The notes under the pieces: model-generated | Database searches by the model: none | What the model was told of the DNA's origin: nothing | What the model saw: the letters and a program-made list of their open reading frames with translations, nothing else | Shown: one piece after another, positions 28,695-41,000 of the stretch | Position numbering within the stretch: the stretch's first letter is position 1 | How the letters are laid out: each line of letters starts with the position of its first letter | Translations under genes and position numbers: made by a program | Source: Chlorobium sp. | Lineage (GTDB): Bacteria; Bacteroidota; Chlorobiia; Chlorobiales; Chlorobiaceae | DNA length: 64,000 nt | Direction: 5' to 3' | Assembly: GCA_005862285.1 (NCBI GenBank) | Contig: SZXW01000004.1 | Span: 34,058 to 98,057 of the forward strand

Positions 28695-28967
28695 ATGTGT
28701 CTTGCCATACCGGGGAAACTCATTGAAATATCCATCGAGAACGGCCTGAAAATGGGCGTTGTCGATGTCAACGGCTCGAAAACCAGAGCATGCCTTGAAT
28801 ATGTACCCGATATTCAGGCCGGACAGTACACGATCATCCATGCGGGGTTTGCTCTGAAAATCATCGACGAAGAGGAAGCTGCCGAAAGCCTGAAACTCTG
28901 GCAGGAAATTTTCGAAAGCGGTGCGTTCGATCATGACGGTGAAATTCCTTACACGGTCATAACGTAA
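28695..28967 (+). CDS. hypC: Hydrogenase assembly chaperone HypC
   Basis: The 90-residue protein begins [12 protein letters not shown], with the essential Cys2 of HypC/HybG, and [20 protein letters not shown] as the conserved C-terminal region. HypC carries the Fe(CN)2CO unit with HypD to the hydrogenase precursor. It lies 98 bases after hypF and 8 before hypD. Confidence 0.96.
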   Translation: MCLAIPGKLIEISIENGLKMGVVDVNGSKTRACLEYVPDIQAGQYTIIHAGFALKIIDEEEAAESLKLWQEIFESGAFDHDGEIPYTVIT

Positions 28968-28975
28968 TCTCAACA

Positions 28976-30073
28976 ATGAAATACATCGACGAGTACCGCG
29001 ATCCGAAGCTTGCACGGCAGCTGCTACAGGAGATTTCCAGGAAAACCACACGGCACTGGACGATCATGGAGATCTGCGGAGGCCAGACGCATTCGATCCT
29101 GCGCAACGGCATCGACCAGCTGCTGCCTGCAGAGATAGAACTGGTGCACGGGCCCGGATGTCCGGTATGCGTCACTCCCCTCGAGTCCATCGAACGGGCG
29201 CTTGCCATCGCCTCGCAGAACAATGTGATTTTCACAAGTTTCGGCGATATGCTCCGTGTTCCCGGCAATTCGAAGGACCTTTTCATGGTGCGAAGTGAAG
29301 GAGGCGATGTACGGATCGTCTTTTCTCCTCTCGATGCCCTTCAGATCGCACGGGACAACCCTTCGAAAGAGGTTGTTTTCTTGGCCGTCGGTTTCGAGAC
29401 CACGGCACCGGCCAACGCGATGGCTGTTTATCAGGCTGCACGTGAAGGTATAGGGAATTTCAGCGTGATCGTCAGCCAGGTCCTCGTGCCGCCGGCCATG
29501 CGGGCAATCCTCTCGTCGCCGGATAACCGTGTCCAGGGGTTCCTTGCCGCCGGGCATGTCTGTGCGGTCATGGGTTACAGCGAATACGAGCCGATCGCCG
29601 AAGAATTCAACGTTCCGATCGTCCCGACCGGCTTCGAACCGGTTGACCTGCTTGCAGGCATCCTGAAGACCGTCGAAATGCTCGAGGAGGGGAAAGCGGG
29701 GGTTGTGAACCGTTACGGAAGGGTGGTGAGCCGTGAAGGCAATCCTGCCGCCAGGAAGATTATCGGGAAGGTGTTCGAAGTTACCGACCGGCAATGGCGG
29801 GGCATCGGTACCATTCTTGGCAGCGGCCTTGGCCTCAGGAAGGAGTTCGAAGGGTTCGATGCCGAAAAAAAATTCGGAGTAATCCACATCGTGGCAACAG
29901 AATCACCGCTGTGCATGAGCGGCAGTGTCCTGCAGGGAAAGCTTAAACCGGATGCCTGCCCGGCTTTCGGTAGGGAGTGCACTCCGGCCCATCCTCTCGG
30001 AGCGACCATGGTTTCTTCCGAAGGCGCATGTGCAGCATATTACAACTATCATCGAAACGTTACCGCCTTATGA
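28976..30073 (+). CDS. hypD: Hydrogenase formation protein HypD
   Basis: The 365-residue protein carries the conserved cysteine motifs [11 protein letters not shown] and [24 protein letters not shown], and the C-terminal iron-sulfur cysteines in [29 protein letters not shown]. It is the scaffold on which iron receives CN and CO. Its stop overlaps hypE by four bases. Confidence 0.97.
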   Translation: MKYIDEYRDPKLARQLLQEISRKTTRHWTIMEICGGQTHSILRNGIDQLLPAEIELVHGPGCPVCVTPLESIERALAIASQNNVIFTSFGDMLRVPGNSKDLFMVRSEGGDVRIVFSPLDALQIARDNPSKEVVFLAVGFETTAPANAMAVYQAAREGIGNFSVIVSQVLVPPAMRAILSSPDNRVQGFLAAGHVCAVMGYSEYEPIAEEFNVPIVPTGFEPVDLLAGILKTVEMLEEGKAGVVNRYGRVVSREGNPAARKIIGKVFEVTDRQWRGIGTILGSGLGLRKEFEGFDAEKKFGVIHIVATESPLCMSGSVLQGKLKPDACPAFGRECTPAHPLGATMVSSEGACAAYYNYHRNVTAL

Positions 30074-31113
30074 GCATCTCTCCGGCATGTCCAGCCCCCA
30101 TACAGCAGCATGAAACTGTCCAGATGGCACACGGTGCGGGCGGGCGCCTCTCGCAGGCCCTCATGCAGCGGGTATTCATGCCGCATCTCTCGAATGCATT
30201 TCTCGACCAGCTCGACGATCAGGCTAAGTTCGATCTTCCGGCGGGCAGAACGGCATTCACCACCGATACCTACGTCGTGAGCCCGGTATTTTTTCCGGGC
30301 GGCAACATCGGAGAGCTTGCCGTGCACGGGACCGTCAACGATCTCGCGGTTGGAGGCGCCCGTCCGTTCTATCTCAGTGCGGGGTTCGTGCTCGAGGAGG
30401 GGCTGCCGCTTACAGAACTTGAAACCATAGTAAGAAGCATGGCCGAAGCTGCGAGGAAAGCCGGGGTCATGATCGTGACCGGTGATACGAAGGTGGTAGG
30501 CAAAGGCCAGTGCGACAAACTGTTCATCAATACGTCGGGCATCGGCATCGTCAGGGAGGGAATTTCGGTATCCTGCCGAAACCTGCAGACCGGGGACAGC
30601 ATCATTCTTTCGGGCAGCGTCGGCGACCACGGCATGGCGATCATGACATCACGCGAAGGGCTTTCATTCCAGTCAAGCATAACGAGCGACACTGCAGCAT
30701 TGAACGCGATGATCGAAGCCATCCTCGATGCTGTGCCTTCAGTCCACGCCATGAGGGACCCTACCAGGGGCGGGGTTGCCGCAACACTCAACGAACTTGC
30801 CGTCTCTTCTTCCGCAGGAATAGAAATCCGCGAAGGGACCATTCCTGTAAAACCGGACGTGAGGGGTGCATGTGAACTTCTCGGCATCGATCCTCTGCAT
30901 GTGGCGAACGAAGGCAAACTGGTGCTTTCGGCAGCCGCAGAGGATGCCGCAAAAGTCATCGAGGTCATGCGGTCATTCGAGTGCGGCCGGGATGCCGCCG
31001 TTATCGGGTCGGTAGTCGGCGATCATCCCGGTATGGTGGTCATGCGGACGGCTTTCGGCAGCAGGCGGGTGATCGATCTGCCGCTGGGAGAGCAGCTGCC
31101 GCGTATCTGCTGA
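30070..31113 (+). CDS. hypE: Hydrogenase maturation protein HypE
   Basis: From the ATG at 30070 (ATGA overlap with hypD) the protein has 347 residues. It shows [51 protein letters not shown] and the C-terminal PRIC whose terminal cysteine is carbamoylated and dehydrated to thiocyanate. It ends the hyp operon. No hydrogenase structural genes follow; palindromic repeats begin within 70 bases. Confidence 0.96.
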   Translation: MSISPACPAPIQQHETVQMAHGAGGRLSQALMQRVFMPHLSNAFLDQLDDQAKFDLPAGRTAFTTDTYVVSPVFFPGGNIGELAVHGTVNDLAVGGARPFYLSAGFVLEEGLPLTELETIVRSMAEAARKAGVMIVTGDTKVVGKGQCDKLFINTSGIGIVREGISVSCRNLQTGDSIILSGSVGDHGMAIMTSREGLSFQSSITSDTAALNAMIEAILDAVPSVHAMRDPTRGGVAATLNELAVSSSAGIEIREGTIPVKPDVRGACELLGIDPLHVANEGKLVLSAAAEDAAKVIEVMRSFECGRDAAVIGSVVGDHPGMVVMRTAFGSRRVIDLPLGEQLPRIC

Positions 31114-31182
31114 TTTATTTGTTGCGAAGCCCGATTGCTCGGGTTGTCCCGACGTGTCGGGATCGAAATCCTGTCTTTTTCT

Positions 31183-31700
31183 TGTCATTCTGAACGGAGT
31201 GAAGAATCCATATGTATTTGTTTTATAAGAAGAAGGATTCTTCATTACGCTACGCTTCATTCAGGCTCACAGGAATAATCTCATATCCATGAGTCCCGGG
31301 GTTGTCACCCCGCGGTACCGAAATGCCGCTCCTCCGGAGCTGAGAAGAAATAAAAAGGGTGATGCCGCTATCTTCCCCGGCGCTTGCGCATCGGGCTACC
31401 CATATACCGCCCCTCAGGGGCTCTTCACCCATTTCCCATCACCTTTTTTTAAATCCCGAAGGGATGACATATTGGTAGCCGGTTGCGTCAGCACCGGGGT
31501 AAATGCATTATAAAATTTGGGTTTCAGCCCCGAGAGGGGCGATATATTGGTTTATTACTCCGGCGATCAAAGGTATTTATCCGGTTTTGCACAAATTGTC
31601 ATTCTGAGTTCCCCGTATCCGGATGCTTCACTTCATTTCATTACGTTCAGCATGACAAACCGTGATGTCATTCGTCTTTACGCTATGCTTCATTGCGGAA
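31183..31700. repeat. Composite dispersed palindromic repeat region (copy 1)
   Basis: The 600-base gap between hypE and lpd is filled by imperfect palindromes. CATTCTGAACGGAGTGAAG, an intervening TATGTATTT-TTTATAAGAAG block and AATCC/GGATT junctions form one unit at 31183-31262; TGCTTCACTTCATTTCATT near 31621 and ATGCTTCATTGCGGAATGAC near 31685 form others. Between them lie a CCCGAAGGGATGACATATTG element (31457) and a CCCCGAGAGGGGCGATATAT element (31529). The same blocks occur in reverse orientation at 46.7-47.0 kb. No gene is seen here. Confidence 0.8.
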
Positions 31701-31714
31701 TGACAGAAGATTTT

Positions 31715-33151
31715 TTAAATATTCAACGCTCTTTTCTCGATAGCCAGCGCCGCTTCCCTGACTGCTTCCGAAAGGCTGGGGTGCGGATGGCAGGTTCGCG
31801 CCACATCTTCTGAAGAGGCCTTGAATTCCATTGCAAGGGCCGCTTCGGCGATCAGGTCTGAAGCGTTCAGGCCGATGATATGCACACCGAGGATCTCGTC
31901 GGTTTTCGCATCGGCGATCATTTTCACGAACCCTTCGCTGTCTCCAAGGCCCAGGGCCCTTCCATTGGCGGAGAAGGGGAACTGTCCGGTTTTGTAGTCA
32001 CGTCCTTCCGCACGAAGCTGCTGCTCGGTTTTTCCCACCCATGCGATTTCCGGCGTTGTATAGATCACCCAGGGCATGCTGCCGTAATCGAGGTGAGGCT
32101 TCATCCCTGCGATCATTTCCGCGGCCATGACCCCTTCGTCTTCCGCCTTGTGGGCAAGCATCGGTCCGCGTACCACGTCGCCGATAGCATAGACACCTGG
32201 CGAAGCCGTCGCGCAATGGTCGTCCACAGGGATGAACCCGCGTTCATCGGTCTGCAGACCTACGGCTTCGAGATTGAGGTTTTCCGTGTTCGGGATCCGC
32301 CCGATCGAAACGATGAGTTTGTCGCATTCGAGCAGATGCTCGGATCCCTGATCGTCGGTGTATGAAATGCTGACGCCGCTTTCCGTGAGCTTTGCCTGGC
32401 CGATCCTGACACCGAGCTTGATATGGAGCCCCTGTTTCATGAACAGCTTCGATGCCTGCCTCGAAACACTTTCATCACATGCGCCGAGGAACGACGGCAT
32501 GACTTCGAGGACCGTGACCTCAGCACCGAGCCTCCGCCATACCGATCCGATTTCCAGGCCAATTACCCCTGCACCGATAATCCCGAGCTTTTTCGGGGCC
32601 CCGGTGAATTTCATGGCGCCTTCGTTATCGCAGATCGTGACGTTATCGACCTTGACGTTCGGAATATGCCGCGCTTTCGATCCTGTCGCAATGATGACTT
32701 TTTTGGCAAGCACTTCCTCTTCTCCATCCTTTCCGGTGACCATCACACGATAGCCCGCATCAACCCGGCCGGCAAAAGATCCCTGTCCCTTCAGGAGCGT
32801 GATATTGTTTTTACGGAAAAGGAATTTGACTCCGCTGGTCATCCTTTCGACGATCGCATCCTTTCGTTTCTGCATCCGGAGGACATCCATGCTGACGCCG
32901 TTCACCATGATACCGTGATCCTCGAGATGGAGGGAAATTTTTTCATACAGTTCCGAAGATGAGACGAGCGCTTTGAGCGGAATGCATCCTGCGTTGAGGC
33001 AGGTGCCTCCGAGACGGGGTTCCCCTGAAGGATCGTCATATGCGTTGAATTCGCAGCAGGCGACTGAAAAACCAAGCTGGGCGGCGCGGATTGCGGCAAT
33101 ATAGCCGCCCGGACCGGCGCCGATGACAAGGACGTCAAATTGTCTGTTCAT
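31715..33151 (-). CDS. lpd: Dihydrolipoamide dehydrogenase (E3)
   Basis: The 478-residue flavoprotein shows the N-terminal FAD site VLVIGAGPGGYIAAIRAAQLG, the redox disulfide GGTCLNAGCIPLKAL, the NAD site GIIGAGVIGLEIGSVW, and the interface His-Glu pair in CHPHPSLSEAVREA. It reoxidises lipoyl groups and makes NADH. It is the third gene of the operon odhA-odhB-lpd, 21 bases after odhB, and so serves the 2-oxoglutarate dehydrogenase complex here. Confidence 0.96.
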   Translation of the reverse strand: MNRQFDVLVIGAGPGGYIAAIRAAQLGFSVACCEFNAYDDPSGEPRLGGTCLNAGCIPLKALVSSSELYEKISLHLEDHGIMVNGVSMDVLRMQKRKDAIVERMTSGVKFLFRKNNITLLKGQGSFAGRVDAGYRVMVTGKDGEEEVLAKKVIIATGSKARHIPNVKVDNVTICDNEGAMKFTGAPKKLGIIGAGVIGLEIGSVWRRLGAEVTVLEVMPSFLGACDESVSRQASKLFMKQGLHIKLGVRIGQAKLTESGVSISYTDDQGSEHLLECDKLIVSIGRIPNTENLNLEAVGLQTDERGFIPVDDHCATASPGVYAIGDVVRGPMLAHKAEDEGVMAAEMIAGMKPHLDYGSMPWVIYTTPEIAWVGKTEQQLRAEGRDYKTGQFPFSANGRALGLGDSEGFVKMIADAKTDEILGVHIIGLNASDLIAEAALAMEFKASSEDVARTCHPHPSLSEAVREAALAIEKRALNI

Positions 33152-33172
33152 GTTCTTTAGTTTCTTTTTCCA

Positions 33173-34411
33173 TTAAAGATCGAGCAGGAGTCGCGCAGGA
33201 TCTTCCAGCGCGTCCTTGATTGCAACCAGGCCGAGCACCGCTTCGCGGCCGTCGATGATCCTATGGTCATAGGACAGGGCGAGATAGTTCATCGGCCGGA
33301 TGACGACCTGTCCGTTTTCCGCTACGGGCCGGTCTTTGGTGGCATGAATGCCGAGGATTGCCGACTGCGGAGGGTTGATGATCGGGGTCGAAAGCATCGA
33401 ACCGAAGACACCGCCGTTTGAAATCGAGAACGTACCGCCCGTGATCTCTTCGAGCGAGAGGCTGCCGAGCTTTGCCTTGGTCGAATAATCGGCGATTTTC
33501 CGTTCTATATCGGCGATATTCATCTGGTCGACATTGCGCAGGATTGGCACGACCAGGCCGCGCGGCGAACTGACGGCGATGCCTATATCGAAATAGCCAT
33601 GATAGATGATGTCCTTTCCATCTACGGACGCGTTCAGGATGGGGAACTTGCGGAGCGCCTGCACGGCGGCCTTGACGAAGAACGACATGAAGCCGAGCTT
33701 CACTCCATGTTCTTTTTCAAATGTATCCTTGTAGCGGTTGCGCAGGCCGATCACTGCCTGCATGTTCACCTCGTTGAAGGTCGTGAGGATCGCATTGGTG
33801 TTCTTCGATTCGATCAGTCTTTCAGCTATCCTGGCCCTCAGACGGGTCATGGGAACGCGCTGTTCCGGCCGGTCTGTCACGAGCGGGCTTTCGAGATGGG
33901 CTTCAACGGGCTTCGGTTTCGACGTCACCGGCTGATTCCTTACGGCAGGCTCGGTCCCTGCAGCGATTGCCGCGAGGACATCGCCTTTGGTGATCCTTCC
34001 TTCCCTGCCGCTTCCCTCCACCTGGTCTGCTGTCAATCCGGTTTCAGCCATGAGACGGGCTGCGGAAGGCATGGCTATTCTGCCGGTTTCCTGCTGCGAT
34101 CCGGCTTTTGCGGGAGTTTTCTCCGGTTCCGCCGGTCCCTCTTCTGCGGGCTGAGGGGCGGCGGCTTTGCCCTCCGAGTCTATCCTTGCAAGGACCTGTC
34201 CGGGGACGACGGTACCGCCGTTTCCGACAAGAATTTCAAACAGGACTCCGGATGAAGGGGAGGGGACATCCATCACCACCTTGTCGGTTTCGATTTCAAA
34301 AAGGATTTCATCTTCAGCGACGGCATCTCCGGGTTGTTTCTTCCAGTTCAGAAGCGTCGCTTCGGCGACCGATTCGGACAACTGGGATATGGTGACGTCT
34401 ACAATTGCCAT
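33173..34411 (-). CDS. odhB: Dihydrolipoyl succinyltransferase (E2 of 2-oxoglutarate dehydrogenase)
   Basis: From the ATG at 34411 the protein has about 412 residues. One lipoyl domain ([18 protein letters not shown], Lys44), a Pro/Ala linker, a peripheral-subunit-binding domain near residue 115-150 ([20 protein letters not shown]) and the catalytic domain ending with [15 protein letters not shown] are in the usual E2 order. An upstream reading frame of 43 codons overlaps odhA and is not family-like. It transfers succinyl groups to CoA. Confidence 0.95.
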   Translation of the reverse strand: MAIVDVTISQLSESVAEATLLNWKKQPGDAVAEDEILFEIETDKVVMDVPSPSSGVLFEILVGNGGTVVPGQVLARIDSEGKAAAPQPAEEGPAEPEKTPAKAGSQQETGRIAMPSAARLMAETGLTADQVEGSGREGRITKGDVLAAIAAGTEPAVRNQPVTSKPKPVEAHLESPLVTDRPEQRVPMTRLRARIAERLIESKNTNAILTTFNEVNMQAVIGLRNRYKDTFEKEHGVKLGFMSFFVKAAVQALRKFPILNASVDGKDIIYHGYFDIGIAVSSPRGLVVPILRNVDQMNIADIERKIADYSTKAKLGSLSLEEITGGTFSISNGGVFGSMLSTPIINPPQSAILGIHATKDRPVAENGQVVIRPMNYLALSYDHRIIDGREAVLGLVAIKDALEDPARLLLDL

Positions 34412-34421
34412 TCGTGGATTG

Positions 34422-37253
34422 TTATTTGTTGAAAAAAACGCTGAACTTGCCAAATGCCTCGTCAAGCAGGGCTTTCTGCTGTCTTGTGTGCATTTCGAGG
34501 TACCCGCAGGCGGTGGATGCCGAAGCTGTCCGGCCGGCATAACCGAAAATCTGGCCGGGTTTCATCGCCCTCATGAAAAAGCGCTGGACAAAACGCCAGT
34601 ATCCCTGGTTTTTCGGTTCGTCCTGGCACCAGACGATCTCCCTGAGGGCAGGATAACGCGCGAACTCCTGTGCAAGTTCTTCCTCAGGGAAGGGGTAAAG
34701 CTGTTCGATGCGGATAATTGCCGTTTTTTCGGAAAGGTTTTCCCTTCTCCGGTTGACGAGGTCGTAGTAGACTTTGCCTGAACAGGCGATCATTCTGCGC
34801 ACTTTTTTGGAATCCGCCGCAGGATCGCCGATTATCAACTTGTAGCTCCCGACCGCGAGGTCTTCGAGATGCGAAACGGCCTCCTTGTTTCGCAGCAGCG
34901 ATTTCGGAGTGAGGATCACCAGCGGTTTGCGGGCCATGCGGACCAGCTGCCGCCGGAGCAGGTGGAAAATCTGTGCCGGATTGGTCGGCTGGCAGACCTG
35001 GATGTTGTTGTCGGCGCAGAGCTGCAGGAATCGTTCCGGCCTTGCCGAAGAGTGTTCAGGCCCCTGGCCTTCGTACCCGTGGGGCAGCATCAGGGTAAGT
35101 CCCGAGGCGAGCCCCCATTTCACTTCACCCGAGGTGATGAACTGGTCGATAAGCACCTGTGCCCCGTTGGCGAAATCACCGAACTGGGCTTCCCAGATGA
35201 CCAGCGTATCGGGTGCCGATATGGAGTAGCCGTATTCGAATCCGAGCACGGCTTCTTCGGAGAGCACCGAATCGATGACGGTAAAAGCCGCCTGGTTGTC
35301 GGTGACGTTCTGGAGCGGGATATAGGTCCCTGCGTTCCATTTTTCCCTGTTCTGGTCATGCAGCACGGAATGCCGGTGTGAAAAGGTTCCCCTGCCGCTG
35401 TCCTGGCCGGTGATCCTGATCGGGTAGCCTCCCGCGACCAGCGAGGCGAATGCGAGGTGCTCGCCCATTCCCCAGTCGAGCGGCTGATCGCCCGCACCCA
35501 TTTTCGCGCGGTCCCTTACGACTTTTTCAACAAGCGGATGGAGCTTGAACTGCTCAGGGATTTTCGTGAGCCTTTCGGAAAGCCTTTTGAGCTCGGAAAC
35601 CGGCACGCCGGTACCTGAAGCTGCTTCATGGATTGCACCGGGATCGGATGTGAAGATGGTTTTGTTGACCAGTACCGGATTTGCGGAATACCTTCCTTCA
35701 TCGAGGTCCTTGCGGAATTTTTTGCTCAGAGAATCGGCATATCCCTTCTCAAGGGTGCCCTGGGATTCGAGCTTGTCCGCATAGAGTTTTCGCGTGCCGG
35801 GGTGCTTTTCGATATTTTTGTACATCAGCGGCTGTGTCATTGCCGGTGTGTCCTGCTCGTTATGGCCGAGCTTGCGGAAACAGATGATATCGAGCACCAC
35901 GTCGCGTTTGAATGCCTGGCGGTAATCGAGCGCCATCCGGGTCGCAAGCACCACGGCTTCCGGATCGTCGCCGTTGACGTGAATGACTGGCGCTTCGATC
36001 ATCTTCACGACGTCCGTGCAGTAGGTTGTCGACCGGGTATCGCGCGGATCGGAGGTCGTAAAGCCGATCTGGTTGTTGATGACGATGTGGACCGTTCCTC
36101 CCGTGCCATACCCCCTTGTCATCGCAAGGTTGAGGGTTTCCATGACAACTCCCTGGCCGGAAAAGGCCGCATCGCCATGCACGAGCACTGCCAGGACCTG
36201 CGATCCTTCGCGGTCTTCGCGCTGGACCTGTCTTGCCTTCACAGCCCCTTCCACAACAGGGTTCACGATTTCCAGGTGCGACGGGTTGAAGGCGAGCGAG
36301 ATGTTGACCGGTCCTCCCGGCGTAGAAATATCGCTGGTGAAGCCCTGATGGTATTTCACATCGCCTGACGGCAGGTCTCCGGCGTGTTTCCCTTCGAATT
36401 CGGCAAAGAGGTCGAGCGGGTTTTTTCCCATGATGTTGACCAGCACGTTCAGCCTGCCCCTGTGGGCCATGCCGATGACGATCTCCTGGATCCCGGCTTT
36501 TCCGGCGCGCTGGATCAGTTCGTCGAGCGATGGGATGAAGCTGTCGCCGCCCTCGAGCGAGAACCGTTTCTGACCTACAAAACGGGTATGAAGGTAGCGT
36601 TCGAAGCCTTCCGCCGAAGTGATGCGTTCGAGGATGTGTTTTTTCTTTTCCGTGCTGAAATCCGGTTTCGAGCGGATTGTTTCAAGCCTTGCCTGCCACC
36701 ATCGCTTTTCCGTCTGGTCGGTGACATACATGAATTCGGCGCCAATGGTGCCGCAGTAGGTTTCACGAAGGTTCTGCAGCAGCTCCCTCAGGGACATGGT
36801 CTCCTTGCCGAAATAGGTGTTGCTCGTGTTGAAGACAATATCCATATCGGTATCGGTGAACCCGTAGAACGATGGTTCGAGGTCCGGCAGGTTCGGTCGT
36901 TCCTGCCTTTTGAGAGGATCAAGGTCCGCCCATCGGGAACCGATATTACGGTAAGCCGCGATAAGTTTCTGCACCGAAACCCTTTTGCGGCCGAGGTCGG
37001 CATCGGGGCTTGCCACCACTCTGCAGATCGGTCCGAGCCGTGCTCGCTCGGCAAAAGAGGTCTGGATGGGTGTATGCGCTATGTCGCGCAGGTCGGCTCC
37101 GTTCGCTCCCGGTATGTTCTGCATGGCGTCGAAGTAGGAGCGCCAGTTTTCAGGTACGGAAGAAGGATTGTCGAGGTATTCTTCGTAGAGATTTTCGATA
37201 TATGGGGCATTGCCCCCGAAAAGATAGGAGTTGATTCTGGACTTCTGTGTCAT
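34422..37253 (-). CDS. odhA: 2-oxoglutarate dehydrogenase E1
   Basis: The 943-residue protein has the SucA N-terminal motif [20 protein letters not shown], the central [18 protein letters not shown], the thiamine diphosphate motif starting [18 protein letters not shown] and ending INNQIGF, and the pyrimidine-domain [20 protein letters not shown]. It oxidatively decarboxylates 2-oxoglutarate. The gene starts the operon with odhB (10 bases) and lpd. In a green sulfur bacterium that runs the reductive TCA cycle with a ferredoxin-dependent enzyme, this oxidative complex is noteworthy. Confidence 0.97.
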   Translation of the reverse strand: MTQKSRINSYLFGGNAPYIENLYEEYLDNPSSVPENWRSYFDAMQNIPGANGADLRDIAHTPIQTSFAERARLGPICRVVASPDADLGRKRVSVQKLIAAYRNIGSRWADLDPLKRQERPNLPDLEPSFYGFTDTDMDIVFNTSNTYFGKETMSLRELLQNLRETYCGTIGAEFMYVTDQTEKRWWQARLETIRSKPDFSTEKKKHILERITSAEGFERYLHTRFVGQKRFSLEGGDSFIPSLDELIQRAGKAGIQEIVIGMAHRGRLNVLVNIMGKNPLDLFAEFEGKHAGDLPSGDVKYHQGFTSDISTPGGPVNISLAFNPSHLEIVNPVVEGAVKARQVQREDREGSQVLAVLVHGDAAFSGQGVVMETLNLAMTRGYGTGGTVHIVINNQIGFTTSDPRDTRSTTYCTDVVKMIEAPVIHVNGDDPEAVVLATRMALDYRQAFKRDVVLDIICFRKLGHNEQDTPAMTQPLMYKNIEKHPGTRKLYADKLESQGTLEKGYADSLSKKFRKDLDEGRYSANPVLVNKTIFTSDPGAIHEAASGTGVPVSELKRLSERLTKIPEQFKLHPLVEKVVRDRAKMGAGDQPLDWGMGEHLAFASLVAGGYPIRITGQDSGRGTFSHRHSVLHDQNREKWNAGTYIPLQNVTDNQAAFTVIDSVLSEEAVLGFEYGYSISAPDTLVIWEAQFGDFANGAQVLIDQFITSGEVKWGLASGLTLMLPHGYEGQGPEHSSARPERFLQLCADNNIQVCQPTNPAQIFHLLRRQLVRMARKPLVILTPKSLLRNKEAVSHLEDLAVGSYKLIIGDPAADSKKVRRMIACSGKVYYDLVNRRRENLSEKTAIIRIEQLYPFPEEELAQEFARYPALREIVWCQDEPKNQGYWRFVQRFFMRAMKPGQIFGYAGRTASASTACGYLEMHTRQQKALLDEAFGKFSVFFNK

Positions 37254-37512
37254 GGGTTGAGATGCTTTTCTGCAGGAGGACGTTCTTCGAACGATTCAGG
37301 ACAAGGGATACGCACATAAATGCAGGGGGGTGCGCTTTTTTCCTGAAATCCGGATTCAAAAAAAAGAGGAGGACAGTCCATTCTCTTTGGAATACGTTTG
37401 TTCTAAGGCATAAAACTGAAGTATAACAATTATAAACCCTTATTTCGATGTAAATGGAAAAAAAACAGGCAAACTGTTTCCGGACAAAGTTGCAGGAATT
37501 TCATCAGCATGA

Positions 37513-37731
37513 TCACTTCTCCTGATTTGCCGACAAGGCAAGCCGACAGATAACCCGAATATTGTATCATTCAATGAGAAGTTCAGAGACGGATGCTTGT
37601 CGGTGAACTGGTTTCTTGATATGGAAGATGCAAGGCGAAAAATCGAAGCATGGCGACAGGAATATAATGAGGTCAGACCTCATTATTCATTGAGCCAGTT
37701 AACACCGATGGAATTCATTGAAATGCAATAA
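37513..37731 (+). pseudogene. IS3-family transposase (orfB) C-terminal remnant
   Basis: Reading the plus strand gives GKPTDNPNIVSFNEKFRDGC, then WRQEYNEVRPHYSLSQL and TPMEFIEMQ, followed by TAA. This is the end of the DDE integrase domain of IS3-type OrfB, including the catalytic-region pattern near the last Glu. A stop codon lies just upstream of 37513 and there is no N-terminal part, so it is a decayed fragment. The repeats CCAGTTAACGGG (37762) and CCAGTAAACGGG (37812) downstream could be end sequences. The rest of the 37254-38069 gap shows no gene. Confidence 0.85.
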
Positions 37732-38069
37732 AATAAGGCTGGAAACTCTACTTTTGCTGTTCCAGTTAACGGGTCTGACGCAATTTTGAGGAGAATTTCC
37801 AAATATAGGTATTCCAGTAAACGGGACAAGTTCCGAGGAGAAGCAAATCCTTACAGTAATAATATCTTATAGAATAAGATACGGATATTTATAACAGGTA
37901 ATAAGTAATATTCGACAAATTACCCATATTAAAGACACAAATACCTTTGGATTTTGTCTAAACCAGCGAATAACTGTAGAGCCAAACCCCGTGACATTAA
38001 GTATATAACATCTTTTGGTTTTGACATGTTACTTATATTCAAAAACAATGTAGGTCGGGAGATCACAAA

Positions 38070-41000
38070 ATGAGCGACAATGACCATCTTGATTCCTTGT
38101 GTGCAGTAATTACCGAACGGCGTCCACTTGTTTTATTACTTGGTCAAGACGCTTGGTCTGATAAGAATTACACCGATCCCATTCTGGTATCAGCGTTAAA
38201 AAGGAGCGATCGGTATGAACCAAACATCGTCGCAAATGGGTTCACATCTCTCCTTAAAACTTCTCTATTAAATGAGAACTTTTATGACTGGCTTGCAGAG
38301 ATGTATGATCGGCGACCTGAATCTGAATGGATGGAGATCGTGTCTGCCCTTCCATTAAACGCAGTATTCACAACATCAATCGATCCGTCTTTACCGAGAG
38401 CATTTCGTAGGTATGGTCGCAATGTAGAGATCGTTCTGAGTAAAGATGATAATCCTAGTGCACCGCGTGATCGACAGAATCTTCACTTAACCTATCTATT
38501 CGGTAAGGCTGGAGAAGCAAATCAAAATGAAGCTCCACCCAGAAACACTCAACAGCTTTTGACTAGGTCGGCTATTCATAGTGCATCACTATTAACACGA
38601 ATAGTAGAAACCACAACTCCAATAGGTATTCTCCTTATTGATGGTTTAACACCTAAACGAGACTGGCTTTCAGTTGACGCTCTTGGCGGTGTACTTAGTG
38701 CATTTAGCTGTCAACAAGTTTTTTGGTTTGGATTGCACGGCTATGAAATATGTGAAGAATATCCATTAATCAAAGAACTGTCGGCTCCTGGTGGCCCGAT
38801 TGTTTTTATTCGCGAGCGGTTGGCTACTGCCTTACAAACTCTAGAACTTGCACATCGAATTAATCTTTCTTCTTCTCGTAAATACTATAATACTGAGAAC
38901 ACCGTCACAATCGGTGAACATCTGCTGGAGTTATCACCTGCTATGCGTTTAAAGACTTCGACAGCAGCATCTATTATTGATGACACATGGCTATCGCCCT
39001 TGCAAACGCTTGGACAGGATGCAACGTATTTAGAATTTCAGCGTTTTCATGGACATGTTGAAGATGTACGAAGACTTGTCAATGGTGTAAGGCGGGGGTT
39101 CGCTATTAAACGAAGTTTTGAAGAAGCCTTACAATTGCAAGTCAAAAAAGCACTTAAAAATATAGGACGCATTAACGATCCGATTCTTATTCACGGTCAA
39201 TCAGGTTCCGGAAAAAGCTTAGCTCTAACAAGGCTTGCATATGAAATACGATCAACAAAAGAATACCCTGTTTTGTTGTCTATCCGAGCATCACGTTTAC
39301 CTGCTGTAGATGAACTGGATGAGTTCTGTCAAAGATCTGAGGAATTAGGCGCATCTGCGACACTTATCATCTGTGATGCGAATCTTCCGAATTCACGCTA
39401 TCGGGAACTTCTACGTGGATTCCTCAGTCGAGGTCGTAAAGTTGTAATAGTTGGAAGTACTTATAGAGTAGTCGATATTCATAATGATGTCAAGAATAAT
39501 GTATACAATCCAAATCTTCTCGAAGCTCCAGCCGAACTAGATACAAAGGAAATGGATCAGTTGACGGAACTTCTTTGTCGATTTGCAGGCATTAAGTTTA
39601 ATGTGACAGAATCTAAATATCTCCTTTCCGCAATTTATCGCATGTTGCCTAATGTACGACCAGGCCTTGCGTTCGGACTTGCTAGGGAAGCAAGAGCGAC
39701 TGAGGAAAGCCTTCGGGAAAGAGGCTCGATAAAAACCACAAGTTTGGATTATTCTGTTAATCACTTCGGTCAAGCACTTATAGACGCAGGATTAGTAACA
39801 CCGAAGAAATTACTTGAAGCGCGGATAGATGAATTTCTTGGCAGTATGACTGATGCTGCATCTCGTGCGATTGATTATGTAATGGTATCGGGTAAACTCG
39901 ATTGTCCTATTCCTGTAAACCTCTTAATGCGTGCAGTTGGTGGTAGCAACAATTTTACAGACATTTCATGCCTATTTTCTGGGATTGACCTTTTTCGTTG
40001 GAGTGAAAACAATGATAACGATATTTATATACATCCAAGGTTGCAAATTGAGGCAGAACTTCTTTCAGCACGTAGATTAGGGACTCCGCAGGCTGAAGCT
40101 GAAATCGTTGTTCAACTTATAGGTTATGCAAATCCCGGTGAATACGGTAAAAGCGAACGTCGTTTTGTTCTTGACCTTGTGCATAAACTTGGACCTGATG
40201 GCCCATATGGTAAGCGATATGCTAGCAGCTACCTTAACATAGCGCGTGCTCTGACTAACATGCGGATCCGGAGAGGTGTAATGGATCCGAGTCTGATGTT
40301 ACAGGAAGCGACATTACGTAGACGTGCCTTGAAAGATGGAATAACGATGTCTGATATTGATCCGGCGTTGGTGCTTGAAGAAGCGCTTGAATCCGTGGAA
40401 TTAGCTTTGGACGAGTTTGGAGATCAGCGTGGTCCAGGTATTAGATATCTTTGCACGAATCTTAAGGTAGAGCGAGCCGCCATATATGGATTTAGAGCTG
40501 TGCAGTGTCTTCTTGATGGTTCGCAATTAGCAGAAGTATGGCAATTCTATGAGGCCGCAAGAGAATCTTCGCGCACCGCTGTATACTCGGCCGATACATA
40601 CTTTGCTATCGACATTAGTGTTTGGGTGCCAAATGATCTTCTTGACAAGAAGTCTTGGGAAACAACTAAACATGCTGAACTCGTCGCTGATATTTTGGAT
40701 GGTTTAGATAGAGTAGATATGGCTCAGTTGGATCCTGATCAAAGAGAGCAATATGAACGGAGACGAGTAAAAGTTGCTAAGACGCTTCAAAATCATAAAC
40801 TAAAGCGAGATGCTTTACAGGCGCTGCAAAATCTCGGCTCAAAAGCTGGAATTTTTTTAGCTGCCCGGGAGATTGCCGGATCTCTATTCGGTAATAATTC
40901 GCCGAAATCCTTAGATATCGAAAAAGCTTCGCAGGTGGTCTCGTTTATGAACGAATATAAAAGCGAAATAAGTAAAGACGCTAGGTGCTTAAATTACTTG

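Noticed and set aside
31183..31700. Possible CRISPR array
   Set aside because: The repeats are palindromes of unequal spacing without regular unique spacers, and no cas gene is present.
34412..34540. Longer start for odhB
   Set aside because: The extra 43 codons overlap odhA and have no lipoyl-domain similarity; the lipoyl domain starts at the ATG at 34411.
36384..37319. Plus-strand ORF of 311 codons opposite odhA
   Set aside because: Antisense shadow of the well-conserved 2-oxoglutarate dehydrogenase E1 gene.
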